Numbered from the stretch's first letter, positions 25,047 through 34,348 are shown. The stretch is 44,710 nucleotides of DNA from Lachnospiraceae bacterium (GCA_029099805.1 JAQXOR010000046.1:1-44710), one strand, 5' to 3'. A program made the numbers and translations. Notes: a model not told the origin generated them from the sequence alone.

Positions 25047-25207
25047 ATTCATATTTGATATTGAACCATATACCATTTACTTCAAAAAGCAAACCATCGA
25101 AACCCTTGCTGCGCTTCGGTTTCCCCGGCTATATGCGTTCTCATTATACAATAAAGAAAGAAAAAGTGCAAGAAGACAGAACGGTAAAAAAGTGTTTAAA
25201 AAAGTGT

Positions 25208-25236
25208 TTGACGAAATGTAAAATAAGGAGTAAAAT
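25208..25236 (+). promoter_or_regulatory. Promoter of the sugar-binding/GGDEF gene
   Basis: TTGACG (25208-25213), a 17-base spacer, and TAAAAT (25231-25236), about 60 bases before the start codon. Confidence 0.7.
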
Positions 25237-25296
25237 ATGTATATCTATTTCTATGTGGGTTTTACGAGAAGGTGTGACTGAAAGGGGGCAAAGCGA

Positions 25297-27216
25297 ATGG
25301 GAAAGCAAAAAATAGCATTGATTGCGGCATCCGGAGACAGCGAGCTTTTGGAAGCAACCATCAGTGGCATCAAGGAACGCCTTGCCGGAAGTAAGACGGA
25401 CTTACATGTTTTTTTGTGTTTTCCGAGTTTTGGTTTAGATTTACCGGAGAATTTCGGTTACTATAACATCTGTTCACTGCCGGATTATCAGGATTATGAG
25501 GGGATTATTTTTTCAATAAACGTGGTACAGGGTTATGACATGATAAAGAAGTATCATCCCGCTATTTTAAAGTGCGGAAAGCCTATGGTATCACTTGATT
25601 ATGAGATAGAAGGGATTACCTCTGTTCTGCCGGACGGATATTCGGCAGAGTACCGGTTGGTGGAGCATTTAATTACAGAGCACGGATGCCGTACTATAAA
25701 TTATGTCGGCGGTTCCGCAGAACATCCGGATAATATTCTCAGAAAGAAAGCATACATAGATGCTCTGACTGCACATGGAATTCCGGTAGAGGAGCGACGA
25801 ATCCGTGATTACAGCTTTATGGATGCGGACGGTCGTCAGGCATATGCGGATTTCAAGGAGCTGGGAATCGAGCTTCCGGACGCTGTGGTGTGCGCGAACG
25901 ATGCAATGGCACTGGGATATTGTCAGGCAGCGGAAGGGGACGGCAAGTATCCGCCGGAGGATTTTTTGATTGTCGGCTATGACAATGACGCAAACGCAAA
26001 GGCATTTACTCCGATGATTTCTACCATAGATAAGGATGCCCGTTCGATGGGCTACTTAGGATGCGATGTGTTATTCCGTCTGATTGCAAACGAAAAAGTG
26101 CAGAAGGTGGTGTCTCATGAGCAGAAGCTTGTATTAAGAGGCAGCTGCGGCTGTTATGCACCGGAAGAGCTCGTGGAATGGGATAGGCGTCAGCTGCATC
26201 GTCAGATTTACTATAGGGTAAAGGAAGAGGCATCCTATTATGAAACGCTGAATGCAGTCCGCCAGAATCTGGCACTTTCGGATAACGAGGGCTTGTTCAA
26301 TTTCTATATGCTTGAGGTTATGAGACAGTTTAACATTTATGGGTATTGTATGTGCATTAATCAGGCGATTTATTATGGTACCCAGGCAATCGAGTTTAAC
26401 TGGGACGACAAATACGATGAAGAGCAATATGTGTTGAGCGGTATGTGCCGTGGGGTATCACAGGATGAGCCAATGCTTATTAAGCGTAAGGATTTGGTAC
26501 CGGAGTATCTGCTTCAGGAGGATGAAGAAATCCATGATTATTTGTTTGTACCGTTGCAAAAGTTTGGAGCCAGTCTCGGGTATATGGTTATTGTAGATTC
26601 CTCAAGTGTATTATTCCGCAGGATGCTTATGTATATGGTTGCTGCGATTAATTCTGCCTACAGCAATCTCCGTAACCTGGAGGTTCTGCGTAAGATGAAT
26701 AAACGTCTGGATAATGTTTATGTAAAGGATGCTTTGACGGATATGTACAATCGTTTCGGCTATATGCGAGACGGTTATGCAATGTTTGAGAAGAGTAAAG
26801 CATACGGCAAGCCTCTGTTGGTAATGTTTATGGACATGGACCGCCTTAAGGAGATTAATGATATTTACGGACATTCCCATGGAGATAATGCGCTGATTCT
26901 TTTTTCCGGTGTATTGAAAGCGTGTGTAGGTGAGGAAATGATTGCGGTACGTTACGGCGGCGATGAATTCCTGATTATCGGACCGGTAAAGAATAAAAAG
27001 GAAGCGGAAGCATTTAAGGGAAAGCTGGAAGCAGAGCTGAAGCGGGCAAATGAGACTTCGGGTCTTCCGTATCAGATTGAGGCCAGCATCGGGTATGTTT
27101 TAACCGACGTAAAAGGAAGCTCTGAGCTGGATGATTATGTAGAAGAAGCGGATGAGCTGATGTACGAAGTGAAAAAGCAAAATCGTAAGAACAGAAAAGA
27201 TTATGCCGAAGGATAA
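25297..27216 (+). CDS. Periplasmic-binding-protein-like domain fused to diguanylate cyclase
   Basis: A 639-residue protein. Residues 5-270 have the fold pattern of LacI/GalR ligand-binding domains (IALIAASGDSELLEATI, the FPDAVVCANDAMALGYC-type segment, FLIVGYDNDANAKAF), but there is no DNA-binding helix-turn-helix and no signal peptide. Residues 285-470 form a middle region that may be a GAF-like domain. A short coiled linker leads to a GGDEF domain (residues 475-635) with DALTDMYNRFGYM, FMDMDRLKEINDIYGH and GGDEF at 554-558. It is thus a candidate cytosolic sensor that would tie an intracellular ligand, perhaps a sugar, to cyclic di-GMP production. No RxxD inhibitory site is present. GGGGG precedes the start. 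Confidence 0.88.
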   Translation: MGKQKIALIAASGDSELLEATISGIKERLAGSKTDLHVFLCFPSFGLDLPENFGYYNICSLPDYQDYEGIIFSINVVQGYDMIKKYHPAILKCGKPMVSLDYEIEGITSVLPDGYSAEYRLVEHLITEHGCRTINYVGGSAEHPDNILRKKAYIDALTAHGIPVEERRIRDYSFMDADGRQAYADFKELGIELPDAVVCANDAMALGYCQAAEGDGKYPPEDFLIVGYDNDANAKAFTPMISTIDKDARSMGYLGCDVLFRLIANEKVQKVVSHEQKLVLRGSCGCYAPEELVEWDRRQLHRQIYYRVKEEASYYETLNAVRQNLALSDNEGLFNFYMLEVMRQFNIYGYCMCINQAIYYGTQAIEFNWDDKYDEEQYVLSGMCRGVSQDEPMLIKRKDLVPEYLLQEDEEIHDYLFVPLQKFGASLGYMVIVDSSSVLFRRMLMYMVAAINSAYSNLRNLEVLRKMNKRLDNVYVKDALTDMYNRFGYMRDGYAMFEKSKAYGKPLLVMFMDMDRLKEINDIYGHSHGDNALILFSGVLKACVGEEMIAVRYGGDEFLIIGPVKNKKEAEAFKGKLEAELKRANETSGLPYQIEASIGYVLTDVKGSSELDDYVEEADELMYEVKKQNRKNRKDYAEG

Positions 27217-27221
27217 AAGAT

Positions 27222-27249
27222 GGGGCTGCTGCTGCGCAGCCCCTTTCTT
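27222..27249 (+). terminator. Terminator after the GGDEF gene
   Basis: An 8-bp perfect stem GGGGCTGC (27222-27229) with GCAGCCCC (27236-27243), 6-base loop, followed by TTTCTT. Confidence 0.8.
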
Positions 27250-27305
27250 ATCGGAAAGGAAAGGACGTCGTATCGGACGGGCTGTAATAGGAGAACAGTA
27301 AGGAT

Positions 27306-28670
27306 ATGGAAAAGAAAAAGGTACGGTTTACAACTACAAGAATGATAATGCTCGGGTTTTTTATCGGTGCGTTGGCAGGGACAGCCTTATTGTCCCTGCC
27401 GATTGCATCGGCAGACGGAAAACCGGCGAATTTTCTGGATGCTCTATTTGTAGCCACAAGTGCAATCTGTGTAACCGGTCTTTCCACTGTGGTGACAGCG
27501 GCGCAGTGGAGTCTGTTCGGGCAAATTGTGATTCTTTTTTTGATACAGTTCGGCGGTTTGGGAATTGTAACGGTGATGACCTCAATGCTTTTACTGTTCC
27601 GTCGAAGGATTAGCCTTTCGGAGCGTCTTTTGATACAGGAGGCGTATAATCTGGATACGCTTGGAGGACTGGTGCGGATTACAAAAAGCATCGTAAAAGG
27701 TGCAATGATTGTCGAGGGAATCGGAGCAGTGTTCTTTTTCTTCTGTTTTGTGGGCGAATACGGACCTCGGGCGGTCTGGTATGCGATATTTCATTCTGTA
27801 TCCGCATTCTGTAATGCCGGATTGGATCTGGTGGGGGACTCCGGTTTTGTCGCATTTCAAACGAATCTGCCGGTCAACCTGATTACAATGGCATTGATTG
27901 TAGTAGGAGGAATCGGATTTCCTGTCTGGTGGGATGTACTGGGAAAGGTAAAGCGCATAAGAGAAAAGGAAATTCCGGCAGGTCAGCTCTGGCGTCGGTT
28001 GTCGCTGCATACAAAACTGGCAGTTACTATGACAGTGACATTAATTGTTTCGGGAGCGGTACTTTACTTTTTGTTTGAGTATAATAACCCGGATTCCATG
28101 GGAAATCTTTCCATGGGCGAGAAAATAATGGCTTCCTTTTTCCAGTCGGTGACAACAAGAACTGCAGGATTTCAGACAATACCGCAGGAGAATCTGACGC
28201 AGGCCTCCGGGTTTCTGACGCTGATATTTATGGTAATCGGCGGTTCTCCTTCCAGTACGGCGGGAGGTATCAAGACAGTAACCTTTTTCGTTCTGACTCT
28301 GTCTGTGATTTCTCTGATTCGGGGAAAGAAGGATCTCGAGGTGTTCGGGAGACGTCTCCCGGAGTTTTATGTCAGAAAGGCATCCGCCATTTTTTCGGTC
28401 AGCTTCTGCTGTATGATTGCAGCAACTCTTTTATTGTGTGCAACACAAGGCTGGACAGTGATGGAAGCCCTGTATGAAGCCGGTTCCGCACTTGCGACGG
28501 TAGGCCTGTCCTGTGGAAAGACCGGTGATTTGAATCCTGTCGGAAAAGTGATTATTACGTGTTGTATGTATTTGGGACGAATCGGTCCGATTACTCTTGC
28601 ATTGTCTTTACAGTCTTCCGGAAAACGCAATAACAGAGAGCTGCCGGAGGGAAGAGTTTTAATCGGTTAA
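27306..28670 (+). CDS. ktrB: Potassium uptake channel subunit, TrkH/KtrB family
   Basis: A 454-residue membrane protein built of four M1-P-M2 repeats. The four pore loops with their selectivity-filter glycines can be read: SAICVTGLSTV, SVSAFCNAGLDL, SVTTRTAGFQTI and SALATVGLSCG. It conducts K+ (or Na+/K+) inward and is gated by the KtrA ring. The start is preceded by a weak AAGGAT. The regulatory subunit follows 50 bases downstream, confirming a Ktr system. The 90-base upstream gap is too short for a c-di-AMP riboswitch and none is seen. Confidence 0.95.
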   Translation: MEKKKVRFTTTRMIMLGFFIGALAGTALLSLPIASADGKPANFLDALFVATSAICVTGLSTVVTAAQWSLFGQIVILFLIQFGGLGIVTVMTSMLLLFRRRISLSERLLIQEAYNLDTLGGLVRITKSIVKGAMIVEGIGAVFFFFCFVGEYGPRAVWYAIFHSVSAFCNAGLDLVGDSGFVAFQTNLPVNLITMALIVVGGIGFPVWWDVLGKVKRIREKEIPAGQLWRRLSLHTKLAVTMTVTLIVSGAVLYFLFEYNNPDSMGNLSMGEKIMASFFQSVTTRTAGFQTIPQENLTQASGFLTLIFMVIGGSPSSTAGGIKTVTFFVLTLSVISLIRGKKDLEVFGRRLPEFYVRKASAIFSVSFCCMIAATLLLCATQGWTVMEALYEAGSALATVGLSCGKTGDLNPVGKVIITCCMYLGRIGPITLALSLQSSGKRNNRELPEGRVLIG

Positions 28671-28720
28671 TCAGGAGAATATTTTAGACACAGAACGTCG
28701 ATGGAGGCGGAAGGAGAACT

Positions 28721-29386
28721 ATGAAAAAGAAAAAGGGAAAAGAATTTGTTGTGTTTGGGTTGGGAAGATTCGGTCAGAGTGTTGCGACAACGCTGGCGGA
28801 CGGCGGATGCCAGGTGATGGCAGTAGACCGTGATGCAGAAAAGGTAAAGCAGATTGCAGATTCGGTGACGCACGCAATAACCTGCGAGATTGCGGATACG
28901 GATGCGCTGGAGTCTCTTGGAATCGGGAATTTTGACGGTGCGATTGTTGCGATCGGAGGTGATGTTGAAGCCAGTGTGCTGATTACGATTTTGGCCAAGG
29001 AGTGCGGAATACCGTATGTGTTGGCAAAAGCGCAAAATGATTTGCACGCGAAAATCTTACGTAAAGTAGGTGCGGATATGGTTGTGTTTCCGGAAAAGGA
29101 GACAGGTATCCGGATTTCCAATAATCTGATAGCGGGGAACTTGTTTGATGCAATTGAGTTATCCTCAACATTCAGTATGGTAGAGCTTCCGGCACCGACG
29201 GACTGGATAGGGAAAAGCCTGATTGAGCTGAATCTTCGTGCAAAGAGAAAAATCAATGTAATCGGGTTGCGCAGAGATGAGAAGCTGAATATTAACCCCG
29301 AGGCGACAGAACCGTTACGGGAAGGTGATATTCTGGTTATGATTGGGAAGAACGATGAATTGAGCAGACTACGGGATTTAAAATAA
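28721..29386 (+). CDS. ktrA: Potassium uptake regulatory subunit, TrkA/KtrA family
   Basis: A 221-residue cytosolic protein that forms an octameric ring under the KtrB channel. The N-terminal RCK domain has the nucleotide-binding motif FGLGRFGQS and the acidic residue at the end of the second strand (AVDRD), as expected for ATP/ADP or NAD binding. A C-terminal TrkA_C domain follows from about residue 140 (ELNLRAKRKINVIGLRR). In Gram-positive bacteria this domain commonly binds cyclic di-AMP. AAGGAG precedes the start. It lies 50 bases after ktrB. Confidence 0.95.
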   Translation: MKKKKGKEFVVFGLGRFGQSVATTLADGGCQVMAVDRDAEKVKQIADSVTHAITCEIADTDALESLGIGNFDGAIVAIGGDVEASVLITILAKECGIPYVLAKAQNDLHAKILRKVGADMVVFPEKETGIRISNNLIAGNLFDAIELSSTFSMVELPAPTDWIGKSLIELNLRAKRKINVIGLRRDEKLNINPEATEPLREGDILVMIGKNDELSRLRDLK

Positions 29387-29411
29387 GAATCGGGAAGGAA
29401 TGCACGATACG

Positions 29412-30203
29412 ATGATAAGCAGTACAGTAAATCCGCGGGTAAAAAACATTGTGATATTGCAGAAAAAGGGAAAAGAGAGAAGACGGCAGGGCGTATTCGT
29501 AATCGAAGGCCGGAAGCTGTTCGAGGAGGTCTTGCGGGATGTACCGGAGGCTGTGGATGAGGTTTATGTGACGGAATCGTACTTGTCGGATGAAAGCAGA
29601 AAGGCTTCTTTAGCAGCCGTACCGTATGAGGTGGTTTCTGAAGCTGTGATGAAAGTAATGGCAGAAACATTGGAGCCTCAGGGGATTCTTGCCACGGTAC
29701 GTATTCCGGAGTATGATAAAGATGCATTATTTAAAAAAGAGGATGCGGTGTGGGTTGCTCTTGAAGATATTCGTGATCCGGGCAATCTCGGAACGATTCT
29801 CCGTACTGCCGAGGCAGCAGGGGTCACCGGAGTGATTTTAAGCCGGGATTCGGTGGATATGTATAATCCCAAGGTAGTACGTTCTACCATGGGAGCGGTT
29901 TTCCGGGTGCCGCATTTTTATACGGATGATTTTTTAACGGAGCTGGACCGTATGAAACAAACCGGTGCAATGGTGTATGCCGCTCATCTTTCGGGAAAGC
30001 AGTATTATGATGAACCGGAGTATTCCGGACGTTCGGTAATCCTGATTGGGAACGAAGCGAACGGATTAAGTGAAGAGGCTTCCGAAAAGGCAGACTGTCT
30101 TGTGAAAATACCGATGGAGGGAAGAGCAGAATCACTGAATGCTGCCGTGGCAACCTCTTTATTTGTTTACGAGGCATACCGAAAGAGAAGAAATAGGAAA
30201 TAA
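29412..30203 (+). CDS. SpoU/TrmH family RNA 2'-O-methyltransferase
   Basis: A 263-residue methyltransferase of the SPOUT knot type. Motif 1 is DPGNLGTILRTAEAAG, motif 2 LIGNEANGLSEE, and motif 3 IPMEGRAESLNAAVATSLFVYEAYR. The N-terminal 90 residues form the substrate-binding domain typical of the rRNA enzymes (RlmB/TsnR-like). The start is uncertain. The ATG at 29412 gives MISSTVNPRVKN, as in relatives, but is 12 bases from AAGGA; another ATG at 29400 is too close to that site. The target is probably a 23S rRNA ribose; which base cannot be told. It probably shares a transcript with ktrA, 26 bases upstream, and ends at a terminator. Confidence 0.9.
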   Translation: MISSTVNPRVKNIVILQKKGKERRRQGVFVIEGRKLFEEVLRDVPEAVDEVYVTESYLSDESRKASLAAVPYEVVSEAVMKVMAETLEPQGILATVRIPEYDKDALFKKEDAVWVALEDIRDPGNLGTILRTAEAAGVTGVILSRDSVDMYNPKVVRSTMGAVFRVPHFYTDDFLTELDRMKQTGAMVYAAHLSGKQYYDEPEYSGRSVILIGNEANGLSEEASEKADCLVKIPMEGRAESLNAAVATSLFVYEAYRKRRNRK

Positions 30204-30209
30204 TTTGTC

Positions 30210-30239
30210 AAAAAAAGCAGAATAAATCTGCTTTTTTTT
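30210..30239 (+). terminator. Terminator after the SpoU gene
   Basis: Stem AAAAAAGCAG (30211-30220) with CTGCTTTTTT (30228-30237), 7-base loop, A- and T-runs on both sides, so it may work in both directions. Confidence 0.8.
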
Positions 30240-30317
30240 ATGTTTGAATTCCCAAAAAATGTAAGAAAGAGATATAATAGGGTTAGAAAACTCGCGTTGT
30301 GACGGAAAGGAGTATGG

Positions 30318-31208
30318 ATGAAAGAATTATTGGAGCAGGGATATGGCAGTATGGGAATCGGACTAATAACGGGAATTGGGCTGGTCATTCGTGTTGTTCT
30401 TTTCGGATATTATGTCGGAGTATGCAGAGCCTGTAAAAACATCGAGAGGACAAGCAATAAGACGATTATGTACATAAGAGACGATTTGAAGGAACGTGCC
30501 GGAAGAAATCAGACGATGAGGAGTGCAATGATTTATACAGAGTGTCGTCTGGCAGAGTGCAGGATATGCGGAATACGTATTGGTGTTTTGGAATGTATTC
30601 TGCAACAGTCGATATTGGTTGTTCTTTTAAGTGGGGTTCTGACTGCCTTTGCGGCAGTATTATTGGGCTGTGACGTCTATCGTATCGTGGTTCCGCTGTT
30701 TATAAGCGGCATGGTTGTTCTGACGTTTTTGATTTTCGATTTGCTTTTTGGTCTGCGTGAAAAAGAAAAGCGAATCCGGTTATCGATCCGGGATTATATT
30801 GAAAATGGCTGTATGCTTCGTACAAAGTCGGGAGAGGAGACAGAAAAGCAGAAGCAGTCGCCGGAGCGGAAGAAAGAAAGAAGAAAAAAGAGAGAGGTAT
30901 TGCAGACAAAGGAACTGACCGGGCAGAGCAGGAAAAAGCAAGGGAAAAAGTATCAGAGCGGTAAGGCACAGGAAGAAAAGAGGAGGCTGACAGAGGAACT
31001 ATTAAGAGAACGCAGACAGATGGAAGCAAGGAGACTTACGATACTGCAAAGCAGGGAACAGGAGGAAGAGGCGGCGGTAAAGCAGGCACAGGCAGAGGCA
31101 GCCGCAGCGGATAGTTCGGAAACAGCAGAGATGGATACTTTAGAAAAAGATAAGCAGGATTTATCGTATGAAGCAATGCTTCGGGAGATTATTGCAGAGT
31201 ACTTGTGA
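30318..31208 (+). CDS. Membrane protein with long charged C-terminal tail, unknown function
   Basis: I do not recognise this 296-residue protein. One hydrophobic helix is near residues 13-33 (IGLITGIGLVIRVVLFGYYVG), and two more lie at about 95-115 and 120-142. Between the first and second is a segment with a Cys-rich patch (CRLAECRICGIRIGVLEC). From residue 155 to 270 the sequence is a highly charged run of Lys, Arg, Glu and Gln, probably a coiled coil, followed by an Ala-rich acidic stretch. The charged tail is most likely cytoplasmic. A perfect TATAAT (30273-30278) stands 40 bases before the start and AAAGGAG 7 bases before it. It is a single-gene unit between a terminator and the pgi promoter. 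Confidence 0.7.
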   Translation: MKELLEQGYGSMGIGLITGIGLVIRVVLFGYYVGVCRACKNIERTSNKTIMYIRDDLKERAGRNQTMRSAMIYTECRLAECRICGIRIGVLECILQQSILVVLLSGVLTAFAAVLLGCDVYRIVVPLFISGMVVLTFLIFDLLFGLREKEKRIRLSIRDYIENGCMLRTKSGEETEKQKQSPERKKERRKKREVLQTKELTGQSRKKQGKKYQSGKAQEEKRRLTEELLRERRQMEARRLTILQSREQEEEAAVKQAQAEAAAADSSETAEMDTLEKDKQDLSYEAMLREIIAEYL

Positions 31209-31257
31209 CAGAAAGAATACTTAACTTTCGCGCGATAACTGTTTTTTTCGTACAATA

Positions 31258-31286
31258 TTGAAAAATGCAGGAAAACGTGGTATAAT
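31258..31286 (+). promoter_or_regulatory. Promoter of pgi
   Basis: TTGAAA (31258-31263), a 17-base spacer and a perfect TATAAT (31281-31286), 66 bases before the start codon. Confidence 0.8.
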
Positions 31287-31351
31287 TGGTAACAAGTTCA
31301 AGGAATTGACGGCTTTGACAATCGGATTGTCAAAGAGAAAGGATGCTAAGT

Positions 31352-32698
31352 ATGAGTAGAATTACTTTTGATGCTTCGGCAGCAGACGTTTTTTTGCGCG
31401 GAGCAGAAGTGGAAATGATGGAACATCCGGTAATGGCAGCAAAGAAGTGCCTGCTTGAAAAGTCCGGAGCAGGAAATGATTTTCTTGGTTGGATTGATTT
31501 GCCGGTGAATTATGACAAAGAGGAGTTTGCGCGGATTAAAAAGGCAGCGGAGAAGATTTGTTCCGATTCTGAGGTCTTGGTTGTTATCGGTATCGGCGGT
31601 TCTTATCTCGGTGCACGTGCCGCAATCGAATTTTTAAGACATAGCTTTTATAATTGCGTTTCAAAGGAAATCAGAAAGACACCTGAGATTTATTTCGCCG
31701 GCAATAATATCAGCAGTACCTATCTGGCTCAGCTGTTGGAGGTAATCGGGGATCGTGATTTCTCCGTAAATATTATCAGTAAGTCCGGTACTACAACAGA
31801 GCCTGCCATTGCATTCCGTATTTTTAAAAAGGTATTGGAGAAGAAGTACGGGAAGGAAGGAGCGGCAGGCAGAATCTATGCTACGACCGATAAGGCACGC
31901 GGAGCACTCAAGAAGCTTGCAACCGAAGAGGGTTATGAGACCTTCGTAGTGCCGGATGATGTAGGCGGACGTTTCTCTGTTCTGACTGCAGTCGGTTTAT
32001 TACCGATTGCCGCAAGCGGAGCAGATATCGATGCATTAATGGCAGGTGCGGCAGCAATGCGTGAGGTCTGCCTGAATACGCCGTATGCCGAGAATCCGTC
32101 TCTTCAGTATGCAGCTGTAAGAAATGTGCTTCTCAGAAAGGGTAAGAGCATTGAGATTCTCGCAAATTATGAGCCGAATTTCCATTATGTAGCCGAGTGG
32201 TGGAAGCAGCTTTACGGAGAGAGTGAAGGAAAGGATCAGAAGGGTATTTTCCCGGCATCCGTAGACCTTACGACTGACCTGCATTCCATGGGACAGTTCA
32301 TTCAGGACGGACAGCGTACCATGTTTGAGACGGTAATGGAATTAGAGACTCCGACTCATGAGCTTCTGATTGAGGAGGAACCGGTAGATTTGGACGGTCT
32401 GAATTACTTAACCGGTAAGAGTCTTGATTTTATTAATAAGAGCGCAATGAAGGGAACAAAGCTTGCTCACACGGATGGCGGAGTACCGAATCTTGTAGTT
32501 AAGGTGGCAGAGCGGAACGAGGCTTCCCTCGGTGAGTTGTTCTACTTCTTTGAGTTTGCCTGCGGTGTCAGCGGATATCTCCTTGGCGTAAATCCGTTTG
32601 ATCAGCCGGGTGTGGAAAGCTACAAGAAGAATATGTTTGCTCTTCTCGGAAAGCCGGGGTTTGAGAAGGAACGGGACGAGCTGTTAAAGAGACTGTAA
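31352..32698 (+). CDS. pgi: Glucose-6-phosphate isomerase
   Basis: Interconverts glucose-6-phosphate and fructose-6-phosphate in glycolysis. The start at 31352 is chosen over an ATG 9 bases earlier because AAAGGA is then at normal spacing; the product has 448 residues, matching the shorter Firmicute-type enzyme. Family signatures are [15 protein letters not shown], the phosphate loop [15 protein letters not shown], the PGI signature around [17 protein letters not shown], and [14 protein letters not shown]. It is monocistronic. The island at the right edge of the window would feed galactose carbon into the same pathway. Confidence 0.97.
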   Translation: MSRITFDASAADVFLRGAEVEMMEHPVMAAKKCLLEKSGAGNDFLGWIDLPVNYDKEEFARIKKAAEKICSDSEVLVVIGIGGSYLGARAAIEFLRHSFYNCVSKEIRKTPEIYFAGNNISSTYLAQLLEVIGDRDFSVNIISKSGTTTEPAIAFRIFKKVLEKKYGKEGAAGRIYATTDKARGALKKLATEEGYETFVVPDDVGGRFSVLTAVGLLPIAASGADIDALMAGAAAMREVCLNTPYAENPSLQYAAVRNVLLRKGKSIEILANYEPNFHYVAEWWKQLYGESEGKDQKGIFPASVDLTTDLHSMGQFIQDGQRTMFETVMELETPTHELLIEEEPVDLDGLNYLTGKSLDFINKSAMKGTKLAHTDGGVPNLVVKVAERNEASLGELFYFFEFACGVSGYLLGVNPFDQPGVESYKKNMFALLGKPGFEKERDELLKRL

Positions 32699-32705
32699 GT
32701 GTAAT

Positions 32706-32776
32706 TATTATCGAAATCATGATAATAAAATGGCGGGCTGTTGCATACGAAAGTGCGCAGCCTGCTTTTGGTTTTC
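32706..32776 (+). terminator. Tandem hairpins after pgi
   Basis: A small AT-rich stem (TTATTATC with GATAATAA, about 32706-32728) is followed by a stronger one, GCGGGCTG (32733-32740) with CAGCCTGC (32758-32765), then TTTTGGTTTT. The second is a likely intrinsic terminator. Confidence 0.65.
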
Positions 32777-32850
32777 ACGGGTTTTTCCCGGAATAATCAC
32801 AAAGTCAACACAAAACAGGTATAAGATAAAAGGAGAAAGGAGGTTGAGAG

Positions 32851-33618
32851 ATGGCAATCGAGGTCTTTAACCGGTATGAGAAAAAGTACCGTATTACCGA
32901 TGCCTGTTATCAGAAGCTGCGCGAACGGCTTTTAGAGTATATGGAACCGGATGCTTACAGCCGTAACGGCGAGTTTTACACGATTTGTAATATATATTAC
33001 GATACAATCCATAACGATTTAATCAGCCAATCGATGGAGAAACCGGTTTATAAGGAAAAGCTGAGGCTCCGCAGCTATGGTGTAGTCACTCCGGAGGATA
33101 AGGTCTTTTTAGAAATCAAGAAAAAATATAAGGGTCTGGTCAATAAACGCCGTACCAAATTAAAACTTGCGGAAGCTTATGAGTTTGTCAGATCCGGGGA
33201 GTTGCCGGCTTACCAGCCGTATATGAACGCACAGGTCGTAAAGGAACTGCAGTATTGCCTGAAAAGAATGGAATTGAAGCCGGTACTTTTTCTGTCCTAT
33301 GACAGAGTGGCAATGTTCGGGAAGGATAATAAAGACTTCCGTGTGACGTTTGACAGGAATATTATTACAAGGCGTTATGATTTGGGACTTCATTACGGCA
33401 TTTACGGGGAAAAGCTTCTGCCGGAGGATGAATGGATTATGGAAGTAAAAATTGAGAATGCCATGCCGCTCTGGATGACAAAGATTTTATCGGAGTTCCG
33501 GATTTATCCGGTATCCTTTTCAAAGTACGGAACGGAATACACAAATTACATAACCGGACCGAGGACGTCGGAAGAAGACAGGGAAGAGGAGAAGTCTGAG
33601 CTTCCTGTGATTGCATAG
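32851..33618 (+). CDS. VTC-domain polyphosphate polymerase-like protein
   Basis: A 255-residue protein of the VTC tunnel fold, the catalytic domain of the yeast vacuolar polyphosphate polymerase Vtc4. Basic residues that line the tunnel are clear: NRYEKKYRI, YKEKLRLRSYG, FLEIKKKYKG and NKRRTKLKL. The acidic metal-binding position is EVKIE near residue 210. Bacterial members are predicted to make or bind polyphosphate from nucleotide triphosphates. AAAGGAGG lies before the start. It is followed 31 bases later by a DUF4956 membrane protein, a partner found beside VTC genes in many bacteria, suggesting a membrane-associated system. Confidence 0.88.
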   Translation: MAIEVFNRYEKKYRITDACYQKLRERLLEYMEPDAYSRNGEFYTICNIYYDTIHNDLISQSMEKPVYKEKLRLRSYGVVTPEDKVFLEIKKKYKGLVNKRRTKLKLAEAYEFVRSGELPAYQPYMNAQVVKELQYCLKRMELKPVLFLSYDRVAMFGKDNKDFRVTFDRNIITRRYDLGLHYGIYGEKLLPEDEWIMEVKIENAMPLWMTKILSEFRIYPVSFSKYGTEYTNYITGPRTSEEDREEEKSELPVIA

Positions 33619-33649
33619 CAGAATCAAAGGATAAAGAAAGGAAAATAAT

Positions 33650-34339
33650 ATGTTAGAGAATTTATTTGGGGTTACGGAACAGGCCGGAGGAGTTAGTGTT
33701 ACGGATACACTGGCACGTATGCTGGCTTCCGTAATAATCGGAATTATTATAGCGGCAGTTTATATTCTTATTACTGAGAAAAGCAGACGTTCCGTCAGTT
33801 TTATTGTAAGTATGTTAATGCTTCCGGCAGTTGTTGTGCTGGTAATCATCCTGGTCGGAAGTAATGTGGCAAGAGCCTTTTCTATCGCCGGAGTTTTTTC
33901 GCTTGTAAGATTCCGGAGTGCACCGGGGGAATCAAAGGATATTTCTCTTGTTTTTATGGCAATGGCAGCAGGGCTTGCATGCGGACTTGGCTATATTACA
34001 CTCGGATTTTGCGTCCTGTTTATTCTTGGACTGATTGTGGTACTTGGGTTTAAGGTTGCGGCAGTCTGCTTTAAAGACACTTCAAGACAGCTTCGTATCC
34101 TGATTCCGGAAGACATGAATTATGTTGGAGCGTTTGATGATTTGTTCCGGGACTATACAAGAGAGGCAAAGCTGGAATGTGTGAAAACAACAAATATGGG
34201 GACTTTATTTGAGCTGACGTATCAGGTTCAAATGAAGAGAGATTCCGATGAAAAAAAGTTTTTGGATGAGATTCGGTGCAGAAATGGCAATTTAAAGATA
34301 ATTTTTAGTTCAAAAGAGAAAAATACAGAAAAATTATAA
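33650..34339 (+). CDS. DUF4956 membrane protein, partner of the VTC protein
   Basis: A 229-residue protein with about four transmembrane helices in the first 145 residues, including IIGIIIAAVYILITEKSRR, the central GSNVARAFSIAGVFSLVRFRSAPG signature, and a long hydrophobic pair around residues 103-141. The C-terminal 85 residues are soluble and probably cytoplasmic. The conserved Ala-Phe-Gly-Arg-rich signature identifies the DUF4956 family. Its biochemical role is not known; adjacency to VTC suggests it anchors or serves the polymerase, perhaps moving polyphosphate or phosphate across the membrane. AAAGGAAAAT precedes the start. Confidence 0.85.
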   Translation: MLENLFGVTEQAGGVSVTDTLARMLASVIIGIIIAAVYILITEKSRRSVSFIVSMLMLPAVVVLVIILVGSNVARAFSIAGVFSLVRFRSAPGESKDISLVFMAMAAGLACGLGYITLGFCVLFILGLIVVLGFKVAAVCFKDTSRQLRILIPEDMNYVGAFDDLFRDYTREAKLECVKTTNMGTLFELTYQVQMKRDSDEKKFLDEIRCRNGNLKIIFSSKEKNTEKL

Positions 34340-34348
34340 GTCAGAATA

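Noticed and set aside
27217-27305. A cyclic di-AMP (ydaO) riboswitch before ktrB
   Set aside because: The gap is under 100 bases, half is the upstream terminator, and no ydaO core is readable.
28774-29727. A 317-codon open frame on the minus strand opposite ktrA and the SpoU gene
   Set aside because: It is antisense to two clear protein genes, is Pro/Ser/Arg-rich with low-complexity composition, and has no ribosome binding site.
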